NCBI GenBank assembly: GCA_934691725.1
Contig: CAKUTF010000021.1
Coordinates: 1 to 45,212 of the forward strand
DNA length: 45,212 nucleotides
Reading direction: 5' to 3'
From: an uncultured Fibrobacter sp.
GTDB lineage: Bacteria > Fibrobacterota > Fibrobacteria > Fibrobacterales > Fibrobacteraceae
Below, piece by piece: positions 1 to 8,460 of the stretch (its first letter is position 1; each line of letters opens with the position of its first letter). Below the pieces are notes generated by a model, which saw only the letters and a program-made list of their open reading frames with translations, searched no databases and had not been told where the DNA came from. The position numbers and the translations under genes are program-made.

Positions 1-1
1 G

Positions 2-133
2 GGCAGAACCGTCGTGGGGCATACTGACGTCATCGACACATACGATCCCTACCTGACGCTTGACGGAGTCCGGCTGGTCGCGCTCCGCGGAAACCTGGCG
101 GCAGAAACGATTGAAAGAGATTTAGAAGAATAA
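2..133 (+). CDS. C-terminal fragment of an unidentified protein
   Basis: An open frame enters from the left edge and ends at TAA 131-133. The last 43 residues are acidic at the end (ERDLEE) and include the stretch DVIDTYDPYLTLDGVRL. No domain can be recognised from so short a piece, and the start lies outside the window. It is on the same strand as the following barrel protein, 78 bases upstream of it. Confidence 0.5.
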   Translation, partial: GRTVVGHTDVIDTYDPYLTLDGVRLVALRGNLAAETIERDLEE

Positions 134-211
134 ATTTCGGTTTCGACCTTGACGAATGTAAAGAAATTTTTATCTTGCTGTCTGGATTTTTTTTACAGCA
201 AGGAGACAAAT

Positions 212-934
212 ATGCTTAAGAAAATCGCATTGGCTTTGGCTGTCGTCGCATCGAGCAGCTTCGCAACTTACAATTACTTCCCGGTCGGCGAAGCCGGCAA
301 GGGACAGGTCGAAGTCGGGCTCGCCCATACATGGGACGACGGCTGGTCCACGACCGCTCTGCGCTTGAAGGGCGAATACGTCGTCATCCCGAACCTCGAG
401 CTTGCCATCATGGGGCTTGGCTACCAGTTCGGCGATAACGATGGCTTTACCGCAATGACCCTCGGCGCTCGTTACCAGTTCATGCCGATGCTTATCGCGG
501 CGGTCGATGTCGCTCTTCCGCTGAATTCGGATGATGTCGCTCCGTATGATCCGTTTGGCCTTTATTTCGCCATCCAGTACACGCAGGAATTGATGCCGAA
601 CCTCGCTCTCGGTTCCGAACTCGGCTTGAACTGGAAGTTTGAAGATGAAGACATCGACGAAGGCTTGAAGATGACTCTCCAGGGCGAACTCGACTATACG
701 ATTGCTTCGATAGGTCTTACGCCTTGGGTTGGTCTGGCCTTTGATCTTCGTCTCACGGATTCGGAATATGCTTCTGTCAAGGCGGATGATTCGGGCGACA
801 ATGGAATTTCTTTCTGGGTCGGAGCTGGCTACGACATCAACGCGATGTTCTCCGTCAAGGCGAACCTTGTCATTTGCCGTAGCGATTTCGGCGATTACCA
901 GGAAATCAACGCCGCTCTCGATATCAATTTCTAA
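212..934 (+). CDS. Outer-membrane beta-barrel protein
   Basis: A 240-residue protein. The N-terminus (MLKKIALALAVVASSSFA) is a typical Sec signal peptide with likely cleavage after SFA. The rest alternates polar and hydrophobic residues, is rich in Gly, Tyr, Trp and Asp, and ends in phenylalanine (ALDINF), as expected for an outer-membrane barrel assembled by the BAM machinery. The start at 212 is chosen over an in-frame ATG at 149 because AAGGAG lies just upstream and the signal peptide begins there. The ligand or pore function is unknown. A terminator follows at 962-989. Family-level call only. Confidence 0.7.
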   Translation: MLKKIALALAVVASSSFATYNYFPVGEAGKGQVEVGLAHTWDDGWSTTALRLKGEYVVIPNLELAIMGLGYQFGDNDGFTAMTLGARYQFMPMLIAAVDVALPLNSDDVAPYDPFGLYFAIQYTQELMPNLALGSELGLNWKFEDEDIDEGLKMTLQGELDYTIASIGLTPWVGLAFDLRLTDSEYASVKADDSGDNGISFWVGAGYDINAMFSVKANLVICRSDFGDYQEINAALDINF

Positions 935-961
935 GCGACAAAATTCCTGTTTTGCGCAAAA

Positions 962-989
962 AGGCTCGCTTTCCGGCGGGTCTTTTTTT
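962..989 (+). terminator. Rho-independent terminator after the barrel gene
   Basis: An 8-bp stem, 962-969 with 976-983 (two G-U pairs in the RNA), and a 6-base loop are followed by a run of T. It lies between the barrel gene and the next gene, so the two are probably separate transcription units. Confidence 0.7.
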
Positions 990-1019
990 CTATATAGGGA
1001 ATCAAAAATCGGAGTTTCT

Positions 1020-1952
1020 ATGCGTTGCTTGGTTACCGGCGGAGCCGGCTTTTTGGGAAGTCATCTGTGCGAACGATTGCTCGCGGACGGTCACGAGGTC
1101 ATCTGCCTCGACAACTTCTTTACAGGTCGCCGGGTAAACGTGGAGCATTTGCGCGAAAATCCCAACTTCGAACTGGTCCGTCACGATGTCACGGAACCGA
1201 TTCTTCTCGAAGTGGACCGCATTTTCAATCTGGCGTGTCCGGCAAGCCCCATCCATTACCAGTTCAACCCGGTCAAGACGATCAAGACTAGCGTCATGGG
1301 CGCTATCAATATGCTCGGCCTCGCGAAACGTGTCCATGCGCGGATTCTGCAGGCTTCGACGAGCGAAGTCTATGGCGACCCGGACGTACACCCGCAGACG
1401 GAGGACTACTGGGGAAACGTCAACCCGATAGGCATCCGCAGCTGCTATGACGAAGGCAAGCGCGTCGCGGAAACGCTCTTCATGGACTATCACCGCCAGA
1501 ACCATGTCGATATCCGGATTGTGCGTATTTTCAACACTTACGGTCCGCGGATGCTTTCGAACGACGGGCGCGTGGTGAGCAATTTCATCGTGCAGGCTCT
1601 GAAAGGCGAAGACATCACCATCTACGGTTCGGGGAAACAGACGCGCAGCTTCTGCTACGTTTCGGATTTAGTCGAGGCGCTTGTCCGCATGATGGACCAG
1701 GATGACTGCATCGGGCCGGTGAACATCGGAAATCCGCATGAATTCACCATGCTCGAACTCGCGGAAAAGGTTATTTCGCTGACGCACAGCAGGAGCAAGA
1801 TTTCGTTCCTGAGCCTTCCCGGCGACGATCCGAAAAAGCGGAAACCTGACATTTCCCGGGCGAAGACGGCTCTTTCCGGGTGGGAACCTTCGGTCGAACT
1901 GGAAGAAGGCCTCGAAAAAACAATCGCCTATTTTAAATCCGCTCTGGAATAA
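1020..1952 (+). CDS. UDP-glucuronate decarboxylase (UDP-xylose synthase)-like SDR epimerase
   Basis: A 310-residue extended short-chain dehydrogenase/reductase. The NAD-binding motif GGAGFLG is at residues 7-13, the ASTSEVYG strand near 112-119, and the catalytic pair Y143xxxK147 sits in SCYDEGKR. LACPASPIHYQ, RIFNTYGPRM and the C-terminal GDDPKKRKPDI resemble UDP-glucuronate decarboxylases, which turn UDP-glucuronate into UDP-xylose. That product would feed cell-surface polysaccharide synthesis in the cytoplasm. The start is the ATG at 1020 with GGAG upstream; the frame is open further 5' but that part overlaps the barrel gene. Substrate specificity is inferred; a related nucleotide-sugar dehydratase or epimerase is the main alternative. 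Confidence 0.85.
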   Translation: MRCLVTGGAGFLGSHLCERLLADGHEVICLDNFFTGRRVNVEHLRENPNFELVRHDVTEPILLEVDRIFNLACPASPIHYQFNPVKTIKTSVMGAINMLGLAKRVHARILQASTSEVYGDPDVHPQTEDYWGNVNPIGIRSCYDEGKRVAETLFMDYHRQNHVDIRIVRIFNTYGPRMLSNDGRVVSNFIVQALKGEDITIYGSGKQTRSFCYVSDLVEALVRMMDQDDCIGPVNIGNPHEFTMLELAEKVISLTHSRSKISFLSLPGDDPKKRKPDISRAKTALSGWEPSVELEEGLEKTIAYFKSALE

Positions 1953-1994
1953 ATTTGTATAAATTGATAGGGACTTTAACCGTTTGAGGTACTT

Positions 1995-2984
1995 ATGAGT
2001 ATGATTCTTGTTGCCGCAATTTTTGTGGCGGTCGTTATCGCGATTATCCTGCTCGCGTTTATCGCGAAGTTTTTCAGCCTCTGGCTACAGGCGCTGTTTT
2101 CCAAGGCGGGCGTGAGCATGTTCCAGCTGATCGGGATGCGTCTTCGCAAGGTGCCACCCAAGGTTATCGTGGACTCCCGGATTCTCAGCTGCAAGGCGGG
2201 AATGCCCGTCGATACGAATCTTCTCGAAGCGCATTTTATGTCGGGCGGAAACGTTATCCGTGTGGTCCAGGCGCTGATCGCGGCGAACAAGGCGAACATC
2301 AAGCTGGATTTCAAACAGGCCGCGGCGATCGATCTTGCCGGACGAAACGTTCTCGAAGCGGTCCAGATGTCCGTGAACCCGAAGGTTATCGAAACTCCGC
2401 GCGTGAGCGCTGTCGCTCTCGACGGTATCCAGCTGCATGCGGTGACACGCATTACGGTCCGCGCGAGCATCCAGAAGCTTGTCGGCGGTGCCGGCGAGGA
2501 AACGGTCGTCGCCCGTGTCGGCGAGGGAATCGTCTCTTCGATCGGAAGCGCCAAGAGCCACAAGGACGTGCTGGAAAATCCGAACATGATTTCGAAGAAA
2601 GTTCTCGCTTCGGGTCTCGATGCCGGAACCGCGTTTGAAATCCTTTCGATTGACATTGCCGATGTCGATGTCGGGCAGAACATCGGTGCGATTTTGGAAA
2701 CGGACCGCGCCGAGGCGGACAAGAAAATCGCCCAGGCGAAGGCGGAAGAACGCCGCGCAATGGCTTTTGCCGCCGAGCAGGAAATGAAGGCGAAAGTCAT
2801 GGAAATGCGCGCGAAGCTCGTGGAAAGCGAAGCGCAGGTCCCGATGGCGATGGCGGACGCTCTCCGATCCGGGCATCTCGGCGTGATGGACTATTACAAC
2901 ATGAAGAACATCCAGGCCGATACGCAGATGCGCTCGCAGCTCGGTCTCGGTGAAAATCAAGAACCGCACCAGCCGAACACCTAG
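1995..2984 (+). CDS. floA: Flotillin-like membrane protein FloA
   Basis: A 329-residue protein of the FloA/YqfA family, a usual length. Residues 1-30 are a hydrophobic membrane anchor (ILVAAIFVAVVIAIILL). An SPFH-like region follows with the conserved FloA stretch KVPPKVIVDSRI, and the C-terminal third is an Ala/Glu-rich helix (AEADKKIAQAKAEERRAMAF) expected to drive oligomerisation. FloA organises membrane microdomains. A TATAAATT box near 1957-1964 and GAGGT before the ATG suggest its own promoter. The next gene starts 15 bases downstream, so the two are probably cotranscribed. Confidence 0.93.
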   Translation: MSMILVAAIFVAVVIAIILLAFIAKFFSLWLQALFSKAGVSMFQLIGMRLRKVPPKVIVDSRILSCKAGMPVDTNLLEAHFMSGGNVIRVVQALIAANKANIKLDFKQAAAIDLAGRNVLEAVQMSVNPKVIETPRVSAVALDGIQLHAVTRITVRASIQKLVGGAGEETVVARVGEGIVSSIGSAKSHKDVLENPNMISKKVLASGLDAGTAFEILSIDIADVDVGQNIGAILETDRAEADKKIAQAKAEERRAMAFAAEQEMKAKVMEMRAKLVESEAQVPMAMADALRSGHLGVMDYYNMKNIQADTQMRSQLGLGENQEPHQPNT

Positions 2985-2999
2985 CCCGCAGCGGTCCTT

Positions 3000-3626
3000 A
3001 TGGAAAGCCTCCTGATTCTTTTGGCGATTGTCGCACTCCAGGTCGGAGCCTCATGGCTCAAGAAGCGTGTCGGCGAAAGCAAGAATTTTTCCCCGCCCGA
3101 GGATAATCCGCCCGAAGAATATCCCGAGGAACGCGAAGAAGAAAATGATTCCCCGGCGGATGCGGAAACTTCAGGGTCTTTGCAGGACTTGATTCGCAAG
3201 TTCCGGGAAGAACAGGCGAAAACGCTGGACGATTCCGAAGGACGCTTTGAGGAAACGTCGCCGGAATATGCCGATGATTCGGTTCCCGAAGATTTGCCCG
3301 AACCGGAACCCGTCTTGGCGGCCTCACTCCCGCCCGAACCGATTGAAAAGGAAAGTGTTCCCGAAAAGGTTTTTGAAGACCGTTTCCCGGGTGTCGCGGA
3401 ATCGACCTGCTTGCCTTTTCCGGAAAAGAATGCGGAAAACGAACAGTCTTCAGCTTTCACCGATTCCGCTGGCAAACCCGAATTCGGACGGCATTTAAAG
3501 CCTTTGACGGTCCGAACGAATTTCGAGTTTTCAAAGGAAAACGCCCGGAAGGGATTCCTCTGGGCGAGGGTTCTGGAAGATCCGCGGTTTAAGAGGCGTT
3601 CCCCGATGCAGCTCAGTCGGCGTTAG
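3000..3626 (+). CDS. Membrane-anchored acidic protein of unknown function
   Basis: A 208-residue protein with an N-terminal hydrophobic helix (MESLLILLAIVALQVGASWL). A long Pro/Glu/Asp-rich, probably disordered segment follows (residues 30-150), then a short basic tail (RFKRRSPMQLSRR). I recognise no family. It lies 15 bases after floA and may work with the flotillin scaffold; that is inference from position only. Its last 14 bases overlap the convergent PspC-domain gene. Confidence 0.7.
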   Translation: MESLLILLAIVALQVGASWLKKRVGESKNFSPPEDNPPEEYPEEREEENDSPADAETSGSLQDLIRKFREEQAKTLDDSEGRFEETSPEYADDSVPEDLPEPEPVLAASLPPEPIEKESVPEKVFEDRFPGVAESTCLPFPEKNAENEQSSAFTDSAGKPEFGRHLKPLTVRTNFEFSKENARKGFLWARVLEDPRFKRRSPMQLSRR

Positions 3627-3798
3627 GAATCAGCACCCAGCAGATGAGATAGGCGAGAAGCCCGGTCCCAAAAGAAAGCAACGTGCCGAGGATCCAGAGA
3701 ATGCGGACGACCGTTGCGTCGATTCCAAAGTATTCGCCGATGCCGCCGCAGACACCGGCGATTTTTACGTTCTCGCTTGAAAGGGTCAGTCTTTTCAT
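3613..3798 (-). CDS. PspC-domain membrane protein
   Basis: A 61-residue protein that is essentially one PspC domain. The conserved KIAGVCGGIGEYFGID motif is at residues 12-27, followed by a hydrophobic helix (ILWILGTLLSFGTGLLAYLI) and the terminal CWVLIPNAD. PspC proteins sit in the inner membrane and take part in phage-shock or envelope-stress responses, but no pspA or pspB is visible here. AAAGGA precedes the ATG and a TACATT box lies at 3832-3837. The 3' end overlaps the convergent upstream gene by 14 bases. Confidence 0.88.
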   Translation of the reverse strand: MKRLTLSSENVKIAGVCGGIGEYFGIDATVVRILWILGTLLSFGTGLLAYLICWVLIPNAD

Positions 3799-3862
3799 TT
3801 GGGCATCCTTTGGTATCTAAAATCCATAGATAATGTAGTCATTTTTTCTTTGAAAAACACGC

Positions 3863-4691
3863 TCAATAAAGCAAAACCGCTCCCATGCGGAATTTCCGCC
3901 AGCCGTCGTTCTTCAACAGCTTTCCGGGGCTGTATTCCACATAGAAGCCCAGGGGATTTTTCGTCTTGATAAAAGCGTTTACGCCGAAGGTCGTCACATT
4001 GGCTCGCTTGGCGTAGGCGGGCAGGTTTTCCTTACCGTGGGTATCGTCTAGAATGTCCAGATACAATCCATAGCCATTTACGGTCGAACCCGCGCTGTTC
4101 AAAGCCATGCGCTCGTAATTGGCATAGGCTCCCACGGCGAAATTTTCCCCGATGTCGAACAGGGCGCCGCCACCAAAATTGTAGAGGATGAACCCGTCGA
4201 AACGCCCGAAGGAGTCGTCTGCTTTCGGTTCGTAATCGTCGTTCTGTTCGTTGAGATAAAATCCTCCGACGAATGATACGCCCGCGCCTAGATAGAACGG
4301 CCCTACCCACTGGACAAAGCTGGGACGGATTCCGATGTCAAGCGGGATTGTAAGCGGAATGGAAAGGAATGCACCGCCTTTTTGTTCCCAAAGGGAATAG
4401 TTTAGCGAAACGAGGCTGGCTTTTAAGCTTAGCGCGCCTCCAGAAATGGCTACTTCATGATGTAAAGACGATATAGACCTGTCCTCGCCTGCGGATGCAA
4501 GAGTTGTCCCGATTTCCACAAAGCGATACTCTTTTTCTTCCGTCGAATACTTTGTCGCGGCAGCTTCTCCCAATAGATTTCCCGAAGTGGAAACAGCGCA
4601 ACCGGAAAGAAGAGATGACAGCGCTGCCAGGACAAGGAGGGTTGGTTTGTCGCAGAACGGAAAAAAATAAATATTTTTATTTTTTTTTCAT
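3863..4691 (-). pseudogene. Lipoprotein with barrel-like domain, frame broken by an A9 tract after the start
   Basis: The main frame (3863-4690) encodes a Gly/Tyr-rich beta-barrel-like protein ending RKFRMGAVLLY. Read upstream it contains a convincing lipoprotein signal, TLLVLAALSSLLSGC, giving lipobox LSGC. It then runs into TGA at 4688-4690 with no ATG. A minus-strand ATG at 4689-4691 is followed by nine A (4680-4688) and is out of frame by one base, meeting TAA after MKKK. With eight A the protein would start MKKNKNIYFFPFCDK and run directly into the lipobox. This is either a slippage-controlled (phase-variable) gene in the OFF state, a decayed gene, or a homopolymer sequencing error. A TTG at 4571-4573 could start a shorter form lacking the signal. 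Confidence 0.6.
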
Positions 4692-4832
4692 CGTTAATTC
4701 TTGATTTTGTTTTACGATAAAAAGATAGACAAATTTCCGTTGTTAAAAAATATTTTCAGAAATGTCGTAATCATTTCCGCTTCGAAAAGCGTTATAGCGG
4801 GTAGTCTCTCATTTCAACCAAAGGAGGAAAAA

Positions 4833-6023
4833 ATGAGAAAAAGACACCTGTGGCAGATGCTGCCTTTCCTTTTTACGGCGATTCTGGGACAAGCCTGTTC
4901 CGAAGGCGCAAATCCCGGCCCGGAAAGCTCCGGAAACGTTCCCGTCCATTTTGACGTGGCGCGTTCGAGCGTGCCGCTTTCGGATAGTCTCGTGCTGGAC
5001 CTAGTCGGCCCGGATACGGTTCATGCGGTCTTGTTGGGCGACTCCAATACGTTCAGCCAGAAGCTCGCTCCCGGCGACTGGAATTTTTATGCCAAGTTCT
5101 ATGCGAACGGGATTCTGGTGGAGCAGGGGGAATCCCAAGCGAAGCTTTCCGCAGGCGACGAGGTTTCCGTTTCGATTGCGATGCATGCCGTGGCGGGTTT
5201 TCTCTATGTGCGGATTCCGCTCGGGCTCGATAACGCGGCGGAAATCGCTAGCGGCACGCTTGCCGTTCGGGCGGAAGGTTTTTCGAAATCCTATCCGTTT
5301 GAATTCGGGGACATGGAAGCTTCCGCGGTGACGGAAATGCTCCGGATCGGGACGGAATATTCCGTACAAATTCACCTGCTTGCGAAAAACGGCGATACCT
5401 TGTTCACTTCGGATTCCAAGGTGACGATTGACGGGGAAAACTTCGCCATCGACTGGCAGCTGAACCCGCTCCATGCGAAAATCCAGCTGGTGATTTCGAG
5501 CGATTCCGCAAGGACGCTCTCCGCGGTGGCGCATTTGCCTTCGAGACTTCGTGCGCCAAAGCCCGGAAATCTCTTTGTCACGGAGTTTATGACGGAAGGA
5601 AAGGCGGAATTTGTGGAACTTTACAACGCGACCTTGGATACGCTTGATCTGGAAAACTGCGAATTGCTGGCGACTAGCGGAAGTTCGCTGAAAGCGGCGA
5701 CGGATTCTTCGTTTACGGCGAGGCTCGCTCCGGATTCCTATCTGGTGCTCGGGACGGATTCCTGTGAAAATAAGGATGCCCGGGCGGCGCTTTCGATGCC
5801 GGGAACCAAAGGTTCTATCGTGTTTCGCTGTGCCGGGGAAACGATGGATTCGCTGTTCTATGCGAACGCGAAAATTGCGGATTCGCTTGGGGTGAGTGCG
5901 TTCCCGATCGATACCAAGCTGAGCGCGCAACTGCCGGTTGCCGGGTACAGAAAGCGTTCGGATGGAAGTTCCTGGTGCGCGGGCGAATTTTCAAAACGTG
6001 CCGTGGCCATCTGCAAGAATTAA
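4833..6023 (+). CDS. Lipoprotein with lamin-tail (LTD) domain
   Basis: A 396-residue lipoprotein. The signal peptide ends in ILGQAC, with Cys22 as the acylation site. Residues 30-230 resemble beta-rich, DUF-like carbohydrate or surface domains and are not recognised further. From about residue 245 comes a lamin-tail-like domain: NLFVTEFMTEGKAEFVELYN, then TLDLENCELL, then YLVLG. LTD domains in bacteria occur in secreted and surface proteins. The start is the ATG at 4833, preceded by a strong AAGGAGG; an in-frame ATG at 4701 lacks this and would bury the signal peptide. Probably outer-membrane anchored. Function unknown. Confidence 0.8.
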   Translation: MRKRHLWQMLPFLFTAILGQACSEGANPGPESSGNVPVHFDVARSSVPLSDSLVLDLVGPDTVHAVLLGDSNTFSQKLAPGDWNFYAKFYANGILVEQGESQAKLSAGDEVSVSIAMHAVAGFLYVRIPLGLDNAAEIASGTLAVRAEGFSKSYPFEFGDMEASAVTEMLRIGTEYSVQIHLLAKNGDTLFTSDSKVTIDGENFAIDWQLNPLHAKIQLVISSDSARTLSAVAHLPSRLRAPKPGNLFVTEFMTEGKAEFVELYNATLDTLDLENCELLATSGSSLKAATDSSFTARLAPDSYLVLGTDSCENKDARAALSMPGTKGSIVFRCAGETMDSLFYANAKIADSLGVSAFPIDTKLSAQLPVAGYRKRSDGSSWCAGEFSKRAVAICKN

Positions 6024-6340
6024 AAGGATTTGGTTCGGCTTGCTTAGGGTCAGGTTTCTCGAAACGCCATTTAGAACCTGTTTTCATATTTGTCGGGTGT
6101 AGCTCGACAAGCTCGCTAACAGTCATTGTCGGGCTTAACCCGATAATCTAGATTCTCCGGTCAAGCCGGGGAATGACATCATACCTTGTTCTAAGTCCCG
6201 CTTATTGTTTTTCAAAAGCTTAGACATTTGCTGACCAATTTCTCATTACTCATTACTCATTACTCATTACTCATTGCTAATTTCTCATTCCCTTAGATGT
6301 CCACTGTTCCTTATAAAGACATTCTCTTAGAAACCAGGTC
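6024..6340. repeat. Intergenic mosaic repeat copy R1
   Basis: A 317-base gap with no gene. In order it holds AGCTCGACAAGCTCGCTAAC (6101-6120); two hairpins, 6125-6133 with 6139-6147 and 6152-6160 with 6166-6174, each 9 bp; the spacer TTAGACATTTGCTGACCAAT (6220-6239); and a run of 7-bp units of the CTCATTA type (about 6242-6290). It ends with CCTTATAAAGACATTCTCT at 6309-6327. The order matches copies R3 and, inverted, R2. This copy lacks the GGG/CCC heptad block. Confidence 0.85.
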
Positions 6341-6733
6341 CTATCTTTTGGGAAAATCGTCGGGACGTCCGCGGTGACGCCTTGGCGGTGGCCTGTGAGG
6401 CGGCGGGGGAGGCCCGGGGCGAAACTCGAAACGCCATTCGGATCGCGGATAGTCGCATACGGAAAAGCCCGCCTGGCAAAGATGGCAGAGCGCTTTTTGG
6501 GAACATCCGACTAGCAGGTCGTTCGAAATTCTTAAATCGTTGAAAAATCGGTAATCATCGCAGGCGCGGCAGGTTTCTTCCCAGGTTCGGAACGAACAAA
6601 GTTCCGTAACCGAAATATGGCAATTGTATTCCGAACGGGCTTCCGCTTCGGGGCTTTCCTGCATGACGACGCAGGAAGACAGAAAAAGCGTTCCCAAAAG
6701 AACGGTCAGTCTTTTGAAAAACGCTGTTTTCAT
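6341..6733 (-). CDS. Small Cys-rich lipoprotein with Pro/Arg tail
   Basis: A 130-residue protein with a lipoprotein signal (lipobox LSSC, acylation at Cys21). The middle region contains nine further cysteines (CHISVTELC, CRACDDY, CSQKALCHLC), and the C-terminus is a Pro/His/Arg-rich tail (PGPPPPPHRPPPRRHRGR). The Cys pairs suggest disulfides or metal binding in the periplasm or outer membrane. I recognise no family. It lies 19 bases downstream of gpsA on the same strand and is probably the last gene of the der-plsY-gpsA unit. Confidence 0.7.
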   Translation of the reverse strand: MKTAFFKRLTVLLGTLFLSSCVVMQESPEAEARSEYNCHISVTELCSFRTWEETCRACDDYRFFNDLRISNDLLVGCSQKALCHLCQAGFSVCDYPRSEWRFEFRPGPPPPPHRPPPRRHRGRPDDFPKR

Positions 6734-6752
6734 CGGATATTTAAATGCGGAA

Positions 6753-7763
6753 TCAGTATTCCGCTTCGGATTTCAGGTCGCGGTTCATCAGTTCTTCGAT
6801 GATGTCCGCGGGTTTCTTGTCGTTGAAGAGAACTTCATAGACCGCGTTCACGATGGGAAGTTCCACATGGACGGATTCCGCGAGAGCCTTGGCGCTCTTG
6901 CACGTGGGAACGCCTTCCGCAATCATCTTCATGTGTCCCATGATTTGCGTGAGGGTTTCCCCTTTGCCGATGCATTCGCCGACATAACGGTTCCGGCTGT
7001 GCTGCGAAAGGCATGTGACGATCAGGTCGCCCATTCCGGCGAGGCCTGCGAAAGTGCTGGGGTTTGCGCCGAGGGCGCGTCCGAGACGGCAAATTTCCGC
7101 CTGCCCGCGGGTGATGAGCGCAGCGCGGGTGTTGTCGCCCGCTCCGATTCCGTAGAGGATGCCGCTCGCAATCGCGATGACGTTTTTAATCGAACCGCAA
7201 AGTTCCACGCCGATCTGGTCCGTCGAAGTATAGACGCGCAGGTAGCCGTTGCTCATGATCTGCTGAACTTTTTTGGCGGAATCTTCGTTGGGGCATGCGG
7301 CGACAATCGTCGTATAGACGCGGCGCGAGACTTCTTCGGCGTGTGTCGGGCCGCTGAGCGTTACCATGTGGTCATGGTCGAGCCACGGGACGTTTTGAAG
7401 GATGACTTCGCTCATGCGCTGGTCCGTGCCTTCGAGGATTCCCTTGGTCGCGCAGACGACTAGCGGAATTTTGCCCGCAGGGTTCCACTTGGAAAATTCC
7501 CTGGAAACGTTTGCCATCACCTGGGACGGGACGACGATGAGAACCATTTCCGCACCTTCTAGCGCCTTGTCCATGTCGGTCGTATAGGTAAACGAATCCG
7601 GGAAGATGATGCCGGGAAGCTTGTCCTTGTACTGGTGTTCCGTGGAAAGCAGGTCCACTTCCTTTTGAGAAAAAGTCCAAAAAGAAACCTTATGTCCGTT
7701 GTCATTCAAAACCTGGCCGAGGGTCAGTCCCCATCCGCCTGTGCCTAGTACTGTGATATTCAT
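6753..7763 (-). CDS. gpsA: Glycerol-3-phosphate dehydrogenase [NAD(P)+]
   Basis: A 336-residue cytoplasmic enzyme that reduces dihydroxyacetone phosphate to sn-glycerol-3-phosphate, the backbone for phospholipids. The dinucleotide motif GTGGWG is at residues 7-12. Family blocks VVCATKGI, LSGPTHAEEV, the catalytic-lysine segment GSIKNVIAIASG and the substrate block GLAGMGDLIVTC are all present. The start is ATG at 7763, preceded by AAGGAAAGGA; the frame stays open upstream but the extra residues do not match the family. plsY lies 34 bases upstream, so both early steps of phosphatidate synthesis are together. Confidence 0.96.
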   Translation of the reverse strand: MNITVLGTGGWGLTLGQVLNDNGHKVSFWTFSQKEVDLLSTEHQYKDKLPGIIFPDSFTYTTDMDKALEGAEMVLIVVPSQVMANVSREFSKWNPAGKIPLVVCATKGILEGTDQRMSEVILQNVPWLDHDHMVTLSGPTHAEEVSRRVYTTIVAACPNEDSAKKVQQIMSNGYLRVYTSTDQIGVELCGSIKNVIAIASGILYGIGAGDNTRAALITRGQAEICRLGRALGANPSTFAGLAGMGDLIVTCLSQHSRNRYVGECIGKGETLTQIMGHMKMIAEGVPTCKSAKALAESVHVELPIVNAVYEVLFNDKKPADIIEELMNRDLKSEAEY

Positions 7764-7797
7764 AAATAAATCCTTTCCTTGTTTGTCAAATTTTAAA

Positions 7798-8460
7798 CTA
7801 CACTTTTTTCCGTTTTTTTCCAAAACCGTTTTCGGTTCCGTTCAAAAGACGCTTGATGTTCGCCTTGTGCTTGACGATGACGAAGACGGCGATGATCCAG
7901 GCGAGGACTAAGATGCCTGCGTGGATTTGGTCGTGCGGGTAGATGTCCGGTGCGAGATATCCGAAAAGAGTGAGACCGGCAAGTGCGATGCAGGCGCCGA
8001 TGCTTCCGACCGAGACGTATTTTGTGGCAATGGTCAAGACGCTCCACACGAGAAACGCGAGAAGAGCCGTGACGGGGGCAAGCGCGAGAAACATCCCGAA
8101 AGCGGTGAGGACGCCTTTTCCGCCGCGGAATCCGGCGAAGCACGTGAAGCTGTGTCCGATGACCGCGAGAAGCCCACAGACAAGCGGAAGCCAATAATAA
8201 TCGGGACCGCCCGATGCTTTGGATGCTTCGTTGAGGGCCGCGGCGATCGTCGGGGCGAGGAAGCCTTTGAGAAGATCGATGATTACCACGGGAAGCGCAG
8301 GCTTTACGCCGAGGACGCGGAACGCGTTTGTCAGTCCCGAGTTTTTCGAACCGTAGTCCCGGATGTCGAAATCTTTACCTTTGACGATTTTTGCGACCCA
8401 GATTGCGGTCGGAATGGAGCCTAGGAGATACGCTAGCGGAAGTGAGAGTAAACTGTTCAA
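7798..8460 (-). CDS. plsY: Acyl-phosphate:glycerol-3-phosphate acyltransferase PlsY
   Basis: A 220-residue polytopic inner-membrane enzyme that transfers an acyl group from acyl-phosphate to glycerol-3-phosphate, using the product of the neighbouring gpsA. Conserved blocks are LLGSIPTAIWVAK, YGSKNSGLTNAFRVLG and GHSFTCFAGFRGGKGV, with several hydrophobic helices. The start is assigned to TTG at 8460 because AAAGGA lies about 10 bases upstream and the product then begins MNSLLSLPLAYLLGS; an alternative TTG is at 8496. The gene overlaps the 3' end of der by 86 bases in another frame, which is unusual. Confidence 0.93.
   Translation of the reverse strand: MNSLLSLPLAYLLGSIPTAIWVAKIVKGKDFDIRDYGSKNSGLTNAFRVLGVKPALPVVIIDLLKGFLAPTIAAALNEASKASGGPDYYWLPLVCGLLAVIGHSFTCFAGFRGGKGVLTAFGMFLALAPVTALLAFLVWSVLTIATKYVSVGSIGACIALAGLTLFGYLAPDIYPHDQIHAGILVLAWIIAVFVIVKHKANIKRLLNGTENGFGKKRKKV

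Noticed and set aside
729..1019. N-terminal extension of the UDP-xylose-synthase-type gene
   Set aside because: The frame is open upstream but overlaps the barrel gene and a terminator; the family N-terminus and a ribosome site fit the ATG at 1020.
6242..6290. Tandem CTCATTA run as a CRISPR array
   Set aside because: The unit is 7 bp with no spacers, no leader and no cas genes.
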